Origin: Clostridium uliginosum | GTDB lineage: Bacteria; Bacillota; Clostridia; Clostridiales; Clostridiaceae | Direction: 5' to 3' | Length of the DNA: 49,723 nucleotides | NCBI RefSeq assembly: GCF_900112485.1 | Contig: NZ_FOMG01000030.1 | Coordinates: 1 to 49,723 of the forward strand | Shown: positions 1 through 8,570 of the stretch, one piece after another | Position numbering within the stretch: the stretch's first letter is position 1 | How the letters are laid out: each line of letters begins with the position of its first letter | Notes under the pieces: generated by a model | The model's database searches: none | What the model was told of the DNA's origin: nothing | Seen by the model: only the letters and a program-made list of their open reading frames with translations | Translations under genes and position numbers: made by a program

Positions 1-401
1 AAGGAATCAAAACGAGAAAATATCCTTGGAATTTATGATTCCTAAGAATATTTTTTAAATAAATATTTGTAAAAATTAGTTATTCAACAACCTAATAAAG
101 AGTTAAATTGTTTTTACAAAAAACAATTCCCCTTAATTTTATGCCATAATTAAGTTTTTCAACAACAAAACAACATTAAGTAAAATATCATTTGTTATGG
201 ATTCAATTATAACTTATTTACTTTTATATAATCAATATCCTTAGTAATTAATATTGTCATATTTACAGTTTTTCAAAAGCTAAAAGCTTATATTTTCTAA
301 ATGTGGTAGGTTTAAACTAACCGAATAGACGGTTAACATATTTGGATTCTATTTAATCATCATCTATCTAAAGTTTAGGCATATTTAAAGAATTAAGAAA
401 C
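1..401. other. AT-rich non-coding stretch
   Basis: No credible reading frame or structured RNA was seen. A short match to the family A repeat end (taggcatatttaaag) lies near 376-390, directly beyond the yjdF terminator. Confidence 0.5.
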
Positions 402-440
402 AAAAAATGCCGTATATTCTCTACTGAATAATACGGCATT
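402..440 (-). terminator. Rho-independent terminator of yjdF
   Basis: Inverted repeat aatgccgtat / atacggcatt with a short loop. On the minus strand it is followed by a run of T, and it lies about 40 bp past the yjdF stop codon. Confidence 0.8.
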
Positions 441-482
441 ATAGAAATTATACTCATAATATGAAGAAAAATAATAGCAGAA

Positions 483-905
483 TTATTTGCCTCTATGCTT
501 TGCTTTCTTCTTTTGTTGTCGCAATTCAAATTGTTTTTCTCTTTCTTCTTCCTTTTTTTGTCGATTAAAAGATTTTCTTTCCAACTTGTTTTGCTCATGT
601 TGCAGTTTCAATGCCTGTTGTGCTTTTGTTCCTACCCCTGTGTTTTGCAACTGCTTGTTAATTGCTCTTTGCATACGTTTAGGATTTAGTTTTCGTTCAA
701 CATAATTTTCTCCTGCAATAATAGGTGCACTACAACACAACCTATTCCAATTTTTAAGGATAAAATCATAAACCTCATAATCTTTTGGTTCTGCTCCAAA
801 AGTTATTTTGCAAACTTTCAATTCACCATTTGAAATATGTTCATAAATTCCAATCCAAAATGGCTCCTCAAAAAATACGGTTAGTTTTGAACTTACTTTG
901 TTCAT
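483..905 (-). CDS. yjdF: YjdF family (DUF2992) protein
   Basis: 140 aa, the usual size for the YjdF/DUF2992 family, whose biochemical role is not established. The N-terminal half is a compact globular region (FFEEPFWIGIYE, then KVCKITFGAEPKDYEVYDFIL). The C-terminal third is a highly basic Lys/Arg/Glu/Gln-rich helix (residues about 95-140, ending KKKAKHRGK) that suggests nucleic-acid or ribosome contact; that is inference. The start is set by AAGGAGG 9 nt upstream. The leader carries a yjdF-type RNA (929-1021) and the gene ends at a good terminator, so it is a single-gene unit. Family identity is from sequence pattern plus the matching leader, which support each other. Confidence 0.85.
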   Translation of the reverse strand: MNKVSSKLTVFFEEPFWIGIYEHISNGELKVCKITFGAEPKDYEVYDFILKNWNRLCCSAPIIAGENYVERKLNPKRMQRAINKQLQNTGVGTKAQQALKLQHEQNKLERKSFNRQKKEEEREKQFELRQQKKKAKHRGK

Positions 906-928
906 GTTAAATTCCTCCTTGAATAATC

Positions 929-1021
929 ATAAACAAAGAACGGACAACCAAGGAGGCAGGTTACTGATAGCCAAAAGCTATGCCCGGACTACCAACCGGA
1001 CTGTGTTTTTATCTTTGTATA
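929..1021 (-). ncRNA. yjdF RNA motif (azaaromatic-responsive riboswitch)
   Basis: The minus-strand leader of yjdF is closed by ACAAAGA (1012-1018) pairing with TCTTTGT (933-939). Inside are the conserved-looking CAGTCCGG...GTCCGGGCATAGC blocks and a GCCTCCTTGG segment. CCTCCTTG (949-956) is an exact 8-nt complement of CAAGGAGG (914-921), the yjdF Shine-Dalgarno region, so control of translation initiation is likely. Assignment rests on gene context and motif recall; a covariance-model search was not possible. Confidence 0.75.
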
Positions 1022-1133
1022 TTTAATTTTACCTCCAATAGAAGTGAAATTTCAATCTTCTAAAGGTATATAATAATCTATATATTATAACATATTCTAT
1101 CAATATTTTGCATTCATACTATTCTTGCAATCT

Positions 1134-1622
1134 CTAAAACTCTAAAATCATATCATACCATTCAGCACCACCGTGTACTGATTTAGATATACCTTTATTT
1201 TTGTATCCGAACTTTGTATAATAATGAATGAGTTTTTCTTTGCAAGTTAAAATAACACCTTTACGACCTGCTGCTCTTGATACTTCTATCATATAATTCA
1301 TTAACTGCGCTGCAATTCCTTGATTACGATACTCCGGTATAACATCAAGTCCAAAAATAGTCTGATAATCTCCATTTGGAATATGTAGTTTAGAATCTAT
1401 ATAAAGTTCATCATAGATAACAGTTTCATTTATAACGCAACCATTAATAAATCCAATTATTTTTCCATCTGCTTCTGCTACAAAAAAGCTTTCTTGAAAT
1501 GTCTTAATGCGTTCCTCTAAGGATGTTTTCGTAGCTGCTTCTGCCTCGGGAAAACAGTTTGCTTCCACTTTTGTTACTTCATCTAAATCTTCTATAAACG
1601 CTTGTCTAATTTTAATATCCAT
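1134..1622 (-). CDS. GNAT family N-acetyltransferase
   Basis: 162 aa, typical of single-domain GNAT enzymes that move an acetyl group from acetyl-CoA to an amine. The acetyl-CoA loop is seen as YRNQGIAAQL (about residues 116-125, the R/Q-x-x-G-x-G/A motif A), preceded by the beta4 strand IFGLDVIPEY. The N-terminus is RQAFIEDLDEVTKVEANCFP, a usual GNAT start. The start codon has GGAAG about 7 nt upstream. No neighbour suggests a substrate, and the gene appears to be transcribed alone. It could act on a small amine or drug, or on a protein N-terminus; this cannot be decided. Confidence 0.85.
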   Translation of the reverse strand: MDIKIRQAFIEDLDEVTKVEANCFPEAEAATKTSLEERIKTFQESFFVAEADGKIIGFINGCVINETVIYDELYIDSKLHIPNGDYQTIFGLDVIPEYRNQGIAAQLMNYMIEVSRAAGRKGVILTCKEKLIHYYTKFGYKNKGISKSVHGGAEWYDMILEF

Positions 1623-1729
1623 TATAATCTTCCTTTCATAGTTATCTTTAGTGAGAGTATGTAGTGTATACTACACTATATTTTCACGATAAATATTCTC
1701 CTCAATTTTTTACCACTTTAAAATTATCA

Positions 1730-1938
1730 CCAAACCGAGAAAGAAAGGGAACGTTGTAATGAATTGTTACATTAGAGAATTTTATTTAACTGTTTCTTCA
1801 TTAGAAGTTAGTCTGAAAATTGTTTGCCCATAGTTTATCTATAAAGCAAACTGTTTTGAGTGCAACTTCTAATATTAGAAACATCTAATAAAATTCTCAG
1901 TAACATAAACAACAACTTTACCTTTCTTTGCGGTTTTA
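1730..1938. repeat. Family C palindromic element, copy 1
   Basis: Long nested inverted repeat. Outer arms aaaccgagaaagaaagg / cctttctttgcggtttt; middle arms gagaatttta / taaaattctc; inner core hairpin 1822-1851. Much of it matches copy 2 at 5184-5396. It fills most of the gap between the GNAT and Rpn genes. Confidence 0.8.
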
Positions 1939-1980
1939 TGCACTACGATTAAATTAATACATCTTATATAACCTCGTGAC

Positions 1981-2850
1981 CTAATTTCTTAATTCTTGTA
2001 TTTTATCTATTGTTAATCCAGTTTTAAGAGCTATTGTTTCATTATCTAAAACATCCAATAAATTTTTAGCTATATTTATTTTTTCCTGATACTGTCCTTC
2101 TTTTATCCCTTCTTTTATTCCTTGTTTAAGTCCTTTTTCTACTCCATCTCTTTTTGCTTTATTTATTGCACTTATTTTATCTTTTAATATCTTAGCTCTC
2201 ATATCATAAATCTGTCTTTGCTCATCATCATTACTTAATTTTATTAATTCGTCCTTAGCTTCACGTATTTCCACTATACTCATTTCTAGACTTCTTACCT
2301 TTTCACTTTCAGGATTTTTAAGAAATTCTGTCCAAGCTATTAATAGATCCTTTTCATCACTGTTTTCCTTAAGTTTAGGTATCTCTATAAAGTGAATTTC
2401 ACAAACATCACTTAATTCTTCATTTGTTTCAGTTTCCTTTAATCTATATCCATTATGAAATCTTTCATTTTTAAGATATTTAAAATTAAGAATATTTATG
2501 CAAACAGTTCTCTTTAATTCAGAATAATCTTCACCTTCATTAAGTTGCTCTTCATACATCTTACTCCAATAGTATAAACTTCTTTTTATCATGTTATATT
2601 CATTTTTAAGTTGAATTTCTATATTAATAATTTCATTATTACTTGTTTCTGCTTTAACATCTAATCTTGAAAATTTATCATCTAAGAAATGTTTTTCTAT
2701 ATCTGTATTGTGTATTTTTACTTTAATTATTAAATATTTAGGTTTCAAAACTGCATTTAAAAATGATATTAATATTTTCGGATGCTTAGAAGAACCAAAA
2801 ATATTTTTAAATACAAAATCAATTTTGGGATCTAACAAACTTTTCATCAT
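1981..2850 (-). CDS. Rpn family recombination-promoting nuclease / PD-(D/E)XK putative transposase
   Basis: 289 aa, full length for the Rpn/YhgA-like (TIGR01784) family. The family hallmark LLDPKIDFVFKNIFG is at residues 5-19. The PD-(D/E)XK nuclease core is seen as RLDVKAE (Asp about residue 63) followed by NIEIQL (Glu-x-Gln about 76-78). The C-terminus is charged and repetitive (KEGIKEG), as usual in this family. Family members are magnesium-dependent DNA endonucleases that raise recA-independent recombination. A good SD (GAGGTG, 7 nt) precedes the first of two ATG codons. No inverted repeats flank it as an insertion sequence, so it is listed as a gene rather than a mobile element. Confidence 0.88.
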   Translation of the reverse strand: MMKSLLDPKIDFVFKNIFGSSKHPKILISFLNAVLKPKYLIIKVKIHNTDIEKHFLDDKFSRLDVKAETSNNEIINIEIQLKNEYNMIKRSLYYWSKMYEEQLNEGEDYSELKRTVCINILNFKYLKNERFHNGYRLKETETNEELSDVCEIHFIEIPKLKENSDEKDLLIAWTEFLKNPESEKVRSLEMSIVEIREAKDELIKLSNDDEQRQIYDMRAKILKDKISAINKAKRDGVEKGLKQGIKEGIKEGQYQEKINIAKNLLDVLDNETIALKTGLTIDKIQELRN

Positions 2851-2985
2851 AAACTTTCACCTCTTTAAACTATTAGCTCTAATATATATTGCGCTTCCTT
2901 GATATCAGTTAATTTAAGTATATCCTATTTCTTATTTTTCTTACAATAATATTTATGCATCTTTGTAAAAAGCAAATATAAACTA

Positions 2986-3063
2986 TCACATTTCCAAGAT
3001 GTTCTCCTTATATAATTCTCTTCCAATTCTACTACTTGCACCAATAATAATTACCTTATTCAT
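2986..3063 (-). pseudogene. Remnant of a short-chain dehydrogenase N-terminus
   Basis: A 25-codon frame with a good SD (GAGGGG) encodes MNKVIIIGASSRIGRELYKE, the N-terminal Rossmann strand and TGxxxGxG-type loop of an SDR oxidoreductase. It then meets TGA TAG. The second glycine of the usual SSGIG is Arg. The rest of a ~230-residue SDR is missing and is not found in the other frames before the Rpn gene. Read as a truncated relic; translation of a micro-peptide is possible. Confidence 0.55.
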
Positions 3064-3158
3064 AAAACACTCCCCTCAAAACTAATTTTCCTCATAAATT
3101 AAATTTATTTACTAATTTTATTAAGTTTTAATTAATGAATATATAAATATTTAAACAG

Positions 3159-4961
3159 TTATTTTAGCCTTATACCTGCTAACTTAATTAAATGTATAGC
3201 ATTTCTAGTAGTTGATACTCCTTCTCGAATTTTGTAGTCAAATTTTAATTCATTATTTAAATAATACTCTTTAAAATGATAATTTTTAATCTTAGAATAT
3301 TTGTACTGTAAATCACATAATTCTAAGTCATGAGTAGAAATAAGTCCGCATGCTCCTTCGTCTCCTAATTGTTTTATTAATGCTATAGCTCCATCATGTC
3401 TATCAATAGAATTAGTTCCCTTAAATAATTCATCTAAGAGAAAAAATATTTTTTTATTCTCCTGTACCTCTTCAACTATCATCTTTATTCTTAATATTTC
3501 AGCGTAAAAAGAAGATATATTATTTTCTAAATTATCACTTGTTCGCATACAAGTAAAAATCTGCATTAATGAACATTCAAACTTTTTGGCGCATACTGGA
3601 GCTCCAATATAACTTAATATTAAGTTTATACCTATAGTTCTTAAAAATGTACTTTTACCAGACATATTTGAACCTGTTATTAGTAAAATGTTTTTTTTGT
3701 TATCAATTGTAATATTGTTACACACCATTTTTTCACCTAAAAGTGGATGACCTAAAGCTTCAGCTTTTATTATATAATCCTTATCTGAAATCGAGGGCAT
3801 AACCCACTCTGGATTATCATAAATAATATTTGAAATGCTATTTAGTGCTTCAAATTCTCCTATAACATCAAACCACTTTTTCAAGTCTTTACCTGATTTA
3901 ATTCTCCATTTTTCAAATTGTATCATGCACTGATAATCCCATAACAGCAATATATTAAATATTATAAAGAATGCATTATTTCTGTCGGATATTTTATCAT
4001 ATATATTAGATAATTTTTTTATTGCGGCTGCTGCATATTCATCTTTAGAAATCACTAAATTATTTTTTAGCTGTTTTAAATAATCACTTTTAAAATCCTT
4101 TTCTATAATTAAACTTAACAATCTAAAATATATATTTATACTATTTTTATATTTGTAAATGCTATTAAATATTGCACTTCTTTTTTTTGCACCGATGAAT
4201 AAAATTACTAATTGAACAAATAACATAAAACATGGTAATTTAAAGTTTACTAAAGAAGTAAAATAGGCCAAAGTAATTAATATCAATGTTATACATGGCA
4301 ATAATCTAACTAATAAAATAAGCCAAGTCTTAGTATATAATTCATTTCTATCTTTTGACCATTCATATAACTCTTCTGGATTAATACCTTCATTAGAAAT
4401 GATCATGCCTTCTGCCTCAAATAGTTGTCTCCATTCTAAATCCATTGCGAGCTCCTGCAAAGCTTGCTGTGCTTTCTCTATATCCAAAGGAGTTTTTAAT
4501 GGATTGGTAAGTCTATCTTTTAAATTTTGCCTTCCCATAAATGTTTTACTACTATTAATCCACTGAAATAATGAGTTTTTCCCAAATATATCTAAATCAT
4601 TAGAATAACTATGCTCTTCATTTTTAAATTCGCTACCATCATCCTGAAAGCTGTTCCATTGTTCATTTTGTTTCTTTATGGCTTTTTCATTTATATCTTT
4701 TAAAGCTATTGAATATTTTCTTTTATTAATTGCCTTATCATGCTCAATAACTAAATAAATAAAAATAAGCAATTGGAAAATGAAAACTCCTATACTTATG
4801 TAATAACTCTTAATACTAAAAGTATAAAATGTAACACTTAAACCAATAATTAAGGTAAAAAATCTTAAATATGCTATAACTGTTATTGATTTGTTTTGTT
4901 CTTTAAGTAAATCTTTATAAGTTTTCAATTTATTAACATAATCATTATATTCACTACTCAA
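3159..4961 (-). CDS. Membrane-anchored MutS-family ATPase (MutS domain V only)
   Basis: About 600 aa. Four hydrophobic segments are seen: two near residues 20-65 (IAYLRFFTLIIGLSVTFYTF and the following stretch) and two near 210-260 (WLILLVRLLPCITLILI and CFMLFVQLVILFIGA). The C-terminal third is a MutS ATPase: Walker A TGSNMSGKST, Walker B FFLLDELFKGTNS, then an STHD switch. Mismatch-recognition domain I is absent, so this is unlikely to be the housekeeping MutS; its role is unknown. The frame can extend to a TTG at 5018, but that codon has no SD. The TTG at 4961 has TGGAG 7 nt upstream and is preferred. It stands alone in its transcription unit. Confidence 0.82.
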   Translation of the reverse strand: MSSEYNDYVNKLKTYKDLLKEQNKSITVIAYLRFFTLIIGLSVTFYTFSIKSYYISIGVFIFQLLIFIYLVIEHDKAINKRKYSIALKDINEKAIKKQNEQWNSFQDDGSEFKNEEHSYSNDLDIFGKNSLFQWINSSKTFMGRQNLKDRLTNPLKTPLDIEKAQQALQELAMDLEWRQLFEAEGMIISNEGINPEELYEWSKDRNELYTKTWLILLVRLLPCITLILITLAYFTSLVNFKLPCFMLFVQLVILFIGAKKRSAIFNSIYKYKNSINIYFRLLSLIIEKDFKSDYLKQLKNNLVISKDEYAAAAIKKLSNIYDKISDRNNAFFIIFNILLLWDYQCMIQFEKWRIKSGKDLKKWFDVIGEFEALNSISNIIYDNPEWVMPSISDKDYIIKAEALGHPLLGEKMVCNNITIDNKKNILLITGSNMSGKSTFLRTIGINLILSYIGAPVCAKKFECSLMQIFTCMRTSDNLENNISSFYAEILRIKMIVEEVQENKKIFFLLDELFKGTNSIDRHDGAIALIKQLGDEGACGLISTHDLELCDLQYKYSKIKNYHFKEYYLNNELKFDYKIREGVSTTRNAIHLIKLAGIRLK

Positions 4962-5183
4962 TTTTTTTCTCCAATCGCATTTTGAATATTTCGTTTTAAG
5001 GCATATTAAAGTATGCAATAGTTCTTATATAAACAACCTAATCATAATTTAACTATTACAAATAAATTATAGCATATTTTGTAAATACCACATTATTCAG
5101 TTTTCAAAGAACATAATTAATCTACTACGTCAAATACATAAACTATGAAATTAATGTTAATTTTCAATAACTTTAAAATCACC

Positions 5184-5396
5184 ACCAAACAGAGAAAAAA
5201 AGGGCAAGTTGTAGTGAACTGTTACATTAGAGAATTTTATTTGACTGTTTCTTCATTAGAAGTTGTTTCAAAATTGTTTGTCCATAGTTTATCTATGGAG
5301 CAAACTGTTTTGAGTGCAACTTCTAATGTTAGAAACATCTAATAAAATTCTAAGTAACATGAACAACAACTTGACCTTTCTTTCGGTTTTTATGAA
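5184..5396. repeat. Family C palindromic element, copy 2
   Basis: Nested palindrome like that at 1730-1938: outer arms aaagggcaagttgt / acaacttgacctttc, middle arms agaattttatt (5231-5241) / aataaaattct (5341-5351), core hairpin 5276-5305 (GTTTG TCCATAG loop CTATGGA G CAAAC). It abuts the 3' end of cbiC and may serve as its transcription end. Confidence 0.82.
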
Positions 5397-5401
5397 CAAC
5401 T

Positions 5402-6025
5402 TTATCTTTCAACTACCATATACATAAGAGCATTAACTATTGATGCTGCAACAGTACTCCCACCTTTTCTTCCTTTAACTCTTATATACGGAATGTTAAG
5501 TTCATCCATGTTTTCTTTACTTTCAGCTGCGCCAACAAATCCTACTGGTACTGCTATTATAAGTTTTGGATTTGCCTTACCTTCTTTTATTAATTCCTTA
5601 AGTCTAAAAAGTGCAGTTGGTGCATTACCAAAAACAAATATATCAACGTCATCATTACAAGCCTTTTCAACTGCTGCCATACTTCTAGTTATGTTCTTTT
5701 CTTTAGCTTCTTTATGTACAGCTTCTTCATTCACATAACAAATAACACTACTATTTGTCTTGGCTAAAGCTCTTTTATTAATTCCATTTAGAGCCATATT
5801 AGTATCTGTATAAATTTTAGCACCATGTTTGAAAATGTTCTTAGCAGTTTCAATTGCATCTTTACTTATCTCAACTAACTCTTTGTATTCAAAATCAGCA
5901 GTAGTATGAATAGTTCTCTTAACTATCATTAATTCTTCTTTGCTAAATGAATGAGGTCCCATTTCCTCTCCAATAATTTCAAAACTTCTTTCTTCAATTC
6001 CCATAGGATTCTTTAAATAGTCCAT
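5402..6025 (-). CDS. cbiC: Cobalt-precorrin-8 methylmutase
   Basis: 207 aa, normal for CbiC/CobH. It catalyses the 1,5-methyl shift giving cobyrinate/hydrogenobyrinate in corrin ring synthesis. The catalytic histidine lies in RTIHTTADFEY (His about residue 40). Other family blocks are DTNMALNGI, the AVPVGFVGAAESK substrate loop and the C-terminal GRKGGSTVAASIVNALMY. The start is ATG with a GGTG-type SD. It is the last of three cbi genes on this strand (cbiK, cbiA, cbiC). A 262-bp gap to cbiA holds a family B element, so co-transcription from the riboswitch promoter is plausible but not certain. Confidence 0.95.
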   Translation of the reverse strand: MDYLKNPMGIEERSFEIIGEEMGPHSFSKEELMIVKRTIHTTADFEYKELVEISKDAIETAKNIFKHGAKIYTDTNMALNGINKRALAKTNSSVICYVNEEAVHKEAKEKNITRSMAAVEKACNDDVDIFVFGNAPTALFRLKELIKEGKANPKLIIAVPVGFVGAAESKENMDELNIPYIRVKGRKGGSTVAASIVNALMYMVVER

Positions 6026-6190
6026 ATTTTCACCATCTTTTCTTTATTATATTTCAGTAAGTTAAAAGCAGAATCTAAGCAAATTTCTTACTTACAAAGC
6101 ATATTGAAAAATAACAAGTAAATATGTTAATCTACTTTGTTTAATGTCTAACCGTCAATATACATTACATCTTTAACTAATTATTTTCTT

Positions 6191-6248
6191 GGCTACATTT
6201 TAAGTGGATATTGATATTGTAATATCAACACTATTTTAAAACATAGCC
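6191..6248. mobile_element. Family B miniature element with perfect 8-bp target duplication
   Basis: 58-bp near-perfect palindrome with ends ggctac / catagcc and inner arms tgatattg / caatatca-like. It is flanked by identical 8-mers attttctt at 6183-6190 and 6249-6256, which is direct evidence of insertion. It lies between cbiA and cbiC. Confidence 0.82.
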
Positions 6249-6287
6249 ATTTTCTTTCACATACTTAAAGCATCCCCAAATAAATGA

Positions 6288-7856
6288 TTAATCAACTAAA
6301 AGTTTTAAAAGCTCTATATTTCCGAGGAAATTAATATGTGCATATCCTGCTAATGTGTTCTTTTTTAAATATCCACATTTCCATTTAATTTTTTCTCCAT
6401 CATATTGAGTTTTTTCTACTTCATACACTAATTCTTCTTTTAAGCTCACTTCTGATTTATGGAATTCATGAGCATTTATATTAATTTCTTCCCCAAAATA
6501 TTTTTTATCTATTCTTAAACTACAATAACCAAATCTTTTTAATGACTTTGTCATTTCACTTTTTCCATCAAAAAAGCCAACCATTTCATATCCATCTATC
6601 TCCTGTGTTAAATACATAAGTCCACCACACTCAGCATAACACTTTAATCCATCATTCAAAGCTTTTTTAATACTTTCTCTCATAGAAGAATTTTCTTTAA
6701 GCTTTTCTTTAAATACTTCTGGATATCCTCCACCTATATATAAAAAATCTAAATCACTTGGCAAAACCTTATCTCTGATTGGACTAAAATAAATTATTTC
6801 TCCAATCTCCTCTAAAAGTTCTAAATTATCTTTATAATAGAAGCTAAATGCTTCATCCAGTGCAACTCCTATTTTAAAACCTTTATCTTTTAAACTTAAA
6901 ATACCTCTATTATTTTTAATTTGCTGTTCATCCATATCGATTAGCTTGCTATCTTTATTGTTTTCCACTTGCCTATCATGTATATTGGTCAACTTGCTAT
7001 CTTTACCATTATTAATTAGTGTGTTGTCTTTAACATTACTTACCTGTTTATCATCTTTAATATTATAATTACACTTATCATGTAGTGCTTGATTAGAGTT
7101 TAATCCTACATATTTTAATTCTTCATTATTATGCAATTCGTTCTCCTCATGTGATTCTTGCATCTCATTTAATTCTACATATTTAAATTCTTTCATTTCA
7201 TGTAAAATCCCATCTAAATCAACATGATTTGATACTAATTCACTACATATTTCTAGTCTTTCTTTAAGATTATCAACCTCTACACTTTGTATTAATCCTA
7301 AATGTCTGCTAGAAAGTTTTATTTTTTCATCCTTAGGTATATATCCAAATACTTTAACACTACAGTTTTTTTCTATTGCATATTTTAAAAGCTTATAATA
7401 TTTTTCACTTATTGCATTTAAAACAACACCAACAACATTTGCTTTCCTGTAATTTATAATACCACTTATTTCAGCACACAAAGTGGAACTTTGACCTTTA
7501 GGTGAAAGCACTAATACTATTGGCATATTATCTAAAGTTCTTGATACATCAAAAGTTGATGCTTTTGTACTTACTCCAACACCATCATATAATCCCATAA
7601 CCCCTTCAATTATACCAATATCTCCATTCCCTTTAAGATAACTCTCTTTAACACCTTCTTCACCCATTAAAAATGTATCAAGATTTCTTGATGGAATTTT
7701 TGTTGCTTCCTTATGAAACGCAGTATCTATGTAATCTGGTCCTACTTTATATCCTTGAACCTTTAGCCCTCTTTCCTTCAATGCCTTCATAAGTCCTAAA
7801 GTAAAAGTAGTCTTCCCACCACCACTGCAATTTGAAGAAATAATTATAGATTTCAT
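6288..7856 (-). CDS. cbiA: Cobyrinate a,c-diamide synthase
   Basis: 522 aa from the ATG at 7856, which has AAGGAG 7 nt upstream; an in-frame extension to 7934 lacks an SD and homology and is rejected. The N-terminal ATP-binding domain begins MKSIIISSNCSGGGKTT (P-loop). The C-terminal class I glutamine amidotransferase-like domain has YIGGGYPE and the nucleophile loop YAECGGLMYL. The enzyme amidates side chains a and c of cobyrinate using Gln and ATP. It is longer than the usual ~450 aa because of a 90-100 residue Asn/Lys/Asp-rich linker of imperfect repeats (KDSKL is repeated) between the two domains. Upstream is cbiK, 714 bp away across three repeat elements. Confidence 0.93.
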   Translation of the reverse strand: MKSIIISSNCSGGGKTTFTLGLMKALKERGLKVQGYKVGPDYIDTAFHKEATKIPSRNLDTFLMGEEGVKESYLKGNGDIGIIEGVMGLYDGVGVSTKASTFDVSRTLDNMPIVLVLSPKGQSSTLCAEISGIINYRKANVVGVVLNAISEKYYKLLKYAIEKNCSVKVFGYIPKDEKIKLSSRHLGLIQSVEVDNLKERLEICSELVSNHVDLDGILHEMKEFKYVELNEMQESHEENELHNNEELKYVGLNSNQALHDKCNYNIKDDKQVSNVKDNTLINNGKDSKLTNIHDRQVENNKDSKLIDMDEQQIKNNRGILSLKDKGFKIGVALDEAFSFYYKDNLELLEEIGEIIYFSPIRDKVLPSDLDFLYIGGGYPEVFKEKLKENSSMRESIKKALNDGLKCYAECGGLMYLTQEIDGYEMVGFFDGKSEMTKSLKRFGYCSLRIDKKYFGEEININAHEFHKSEVSLKEELVYEVEKTQYDGEKIKWKCGYLKKNTLAGYAHINFLGNIELLKLLVD

Positions 7857-7920
7857 ACTATTCTCCTTGTTATATCTTAACTCATTGTGCCTAAATTTAT
7901 ATATCTCATTATACGCTATA

Positions 7921-8013
7921 TAAGGCATCTCCAAATAGATAGTTCTTCAGTCTTCTTGTCTAGTTCAAAAAATCCTAAGAATCTTTGACTAGTTATTTAT
8001 TTTACAATGCCTA
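7921..8013. repeat. Family A element, compact variant
   Basis: Ends taaggcat and atgccta, with internal inverted arms around tagttatt. It is nearly the reverse complement of the copy at 7006-equivalent position 37006-37099 upstream of the flavoprotein gene. It overlaps the region just upstream of cbiA. Confidence 0.8.
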
Positions 8014-8019
8014 AAGTGA

Positions 8020-8210
8020 GAAAATATCATATATAATTGCGAAGTAGGCATTGAAAAATCTGTGCTTACTGTTTCATTGTTTTAAGTTGTTCCATTTTTG
8101 ATTGTCCAAAGCCTGTCTTTGGAGCAATCGATAATGGGTGCAACTTAAAACAATAGAAACTGTTAGTGCAATTTTTCTAGTCCTTTTGAATAATTATATA
8201 TGATATTTTC
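8020..8210. repeat. Family D palindromic element in a longer inverted repeat
   Basis: Outer arms gaaaatatcatatataatt (8020-8038) / aattatatatgatattttc (8192-8210). Next arms gaaaaatctgtgcttactg / cagtaagcacattttt-like. Core hairpin 8101-8130: GATTG TCCAAAG CCTGT CTTTGGA G CAATC. The core has the same architecture as family C with different stem bases. Confidence 0.8.
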
Positions 8211-8257
8211 AGACTTATTTTAACTATCACAATGCATTATCTTATTATTTTTTTAAT

Positions 8258-8549
8258 CGCTATGTTTTAGAAGAGTGTTGATATTGTTATATAATAGCGA
8301 ACTGGCATTGAAATTCGCTTTGTAGAACTCTTAAGTGAGAGTCCAAATTTTATATTTGGTATCTCAAACTTACTCAGCGAACGAATGTGAGTCGAGTTTC
8401 CTTGAAAATTTGTACTATTAATTGCTTGTCACAATCTTTGATTGGGAACATGCATTAATAGGACTAATATTCATTTTAGAGTTTTTAAAGTAAATTTCAC
8501 AGTCCATGAGCTTTATATAACAATATCAACACGGTTTTAAAACAAAGAC
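8258..8549. mobile_element. Family B element, long (292 bp)
   Basis: Ends cgctatgttttag and ggttttaaaacaaagac, subterminal inverted agtgttgatattgttata / tataacaatatcaacac. Flanked by tttttaat (8250-8257) and tttttaaa (8550-8557), an 8-bp duplication with one mismatch. No open frame inside. It lies between cbiK and cbiA. Confidence 0.78.
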
Positions 8550-8570
8550 TTTTTAAATATGCATTATATC

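Noticed and set aside
368..705. Open frames on both strands overlapping yjdF (76, 72 and 64 aa)
   Set aside because: They are low-complexity shadows of the Lys/Glu-rich yjdF tail and its terminator, without SDs.
1981..2850. Rpn gene as the transposase that moves the repeat families
   Set aside because: Rpn proteins are nucleases without known terminal repeats; none of the three element ends flanks this gene.
6961..7200. Possible CRISPR-like or tandem repeat array inside cbiA
   Set aside because: Units are imperfect, irregularly spaced and in frame; they encode a low-complexity linker rather than repeats with unique spacers.
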